Of a DNA stretch of 5,265 nucleotides, positions 4,941 through 5,265 are shown in pieces (the stretch's first letter is position 1; every line of letters begins with the position of its first letter). Made by a program: the position numbers and the translations under genes. The notes under the pieces were generated by a model. The model was not told the DNA's origin and made no database searches. It saw nothing but the letters and a program-made list of their open reading frames with translations. Source of the stretch: an uncultured Atopobiaceae bacterium (GTDB lineage Bacteria; Actinomycetota; Coriobacteriia; Coriobacteriales; Atopobiaceae); the NCBI GenBank assembly GCA_947303905.1, contig CAMYZR010000131.1:1-5265 (forward strand). Reading direction: 5' to 3'.

Positions 4941-5265
4941 ATGGCAAAGCAGTTCGAGACCGATGTCGTCGTCGTCGCGGCTGGCCTGTCCGGTCTCGCA
5001 GCAGCCATTTCGGCTGCCGAGAACGGCGCAAGCGTCATCTGCCTGGAGAAGGCATCCAACACCGGTGGCGCCGCCAACATGGGCATGGGCCCCTGCGCGG
5101 CTGGTTCGCCCGTCCAGAAGATGAGCGGCATCACCCTCACTCCCGGCGAGCTCTTCCGTCGTCACATGTTCTACACCCACTATCAGGTTGACGCCAAGCT
5201 GGTCAAGGCCTACTACGACAAGTCCGGCGACACCATCCAGTGGCTCATGGACATGGGCGTTCAGT
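4941..5265 (+). CDS. FAD-dependent reductase/dehydrogenase, N-terminal part (runs off right edge)
   Basis: The first 108 residues of an FAD-binding protein of the fumarate reductase/succinate dehydrogenase flavoprotein family (FAD_binding_2 type). The start is fixed by AGGAGGA 4 nt before the ATG. Residues 8-37 form the N-terminal beta-alpha-beta dinucleotide fold: VVVVAAGLSGLAAAI, ending in the ribose-binding acid of ICLEK (Glu36). It continues with NTGGAANMGMG (40-50), the second FAD contact typical of the family. The first glycine of the usual GxGxxG is alanine here (Ala13). There is no Tat or Sec signal peptide and no N-terminal FMN-bind domain, unlike many exported Coriobacteriia reductases, so this one should be cytoplasmic. 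In this family the enzymes reduce activated C=C bonds (fumarate, urocanate, cinnamates and others) or dehydrogenate steroids; the substrate-determining part lies outside the window. It follows the flavodoxin-like gene on the same strand after a terminator and several dyads, with similarly biased codons. Confidence 0.85.
   Translation, partial: MAKQFETDVVVVAAGLSGLAAAISAAENGASVICLEKASNTGGAANMGMGPCAAGSPVQKMSGITLTPGELFRRHMFYTHYQVDAKLVKAYYDKSGDTIQWLMDMGVQ

Overview
The window is GC-rich, densely coded bacterial DNA. Its mix of genes (a PucR/CdaR-type regulator, a flavodoxin-fold protein with extra cysteine motifs, a fumarate-reductase-like flavoprotein, an MFS permease and a butyrate-kinase-family protein) and its strong use of C- and G-ending codons resemble the anaerobic Actinobacteria of class Coriobacteriia (Eggerthellaceae or Atopobiaceae, gut anaerobes rich in flavin-based reductases). 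This placement is inferred from gene style; no marker gene is present.

Layout: (i) 1-451, minus strand, the N-terminal 150 residues of an MFS transporter that runs off the left edge. (ii) 452-591, a 140-bp gap with a 9-bp-arm palindrome. (iii) 592-1716, minus strand, a complete butyrate-kinase-family protein with several active-site substitutions. (iv) 1717-1939, a divergent control region with a palindrome and two mirror-image promoter-like boxes. (v) 1940-3514, plus strand, a sensor-regulator with a PucR-type C-terminal helix-turn-helix. (vi) 3515-3682, a gap with another dyad. (vii) 3683-4762, plus strand, a flavodoxin-fold/iron-sulfur-flavoprotein-like protein carrying a second, desulforedoxin-spaced cysteine site, followed by a strong intrinsic terminator. 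(viii) 4763-4940, a gap packed with dyads. (ix) 4941-5265, plus strand, the first 108 residues of an FAD-dependent reductase/dehydrogenase of the fumarate reductase flavoprotein family, cut by the right edge.

Working model (inference): this is a locally regulated module for taking up and anaerobically transforming a small organic substrate. The MFS protein would move substrate or product, the FAD enzyme would act on it, and the flavodoxin-like protein with two cysteine sites would pass electrons. The regulator would sense the substrate or an intermediate. The butyrate-kinase-like protein could act on an acyl phosphate or may have lost kinase activity. Related palindromes (TATGCCGCC or TATGTCGCA half-sites) precede the MFS, kinase-like and FAD genes, which suggests co-regulation. 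No mobile element, CRISPR array, tRNA or rRNA was found.
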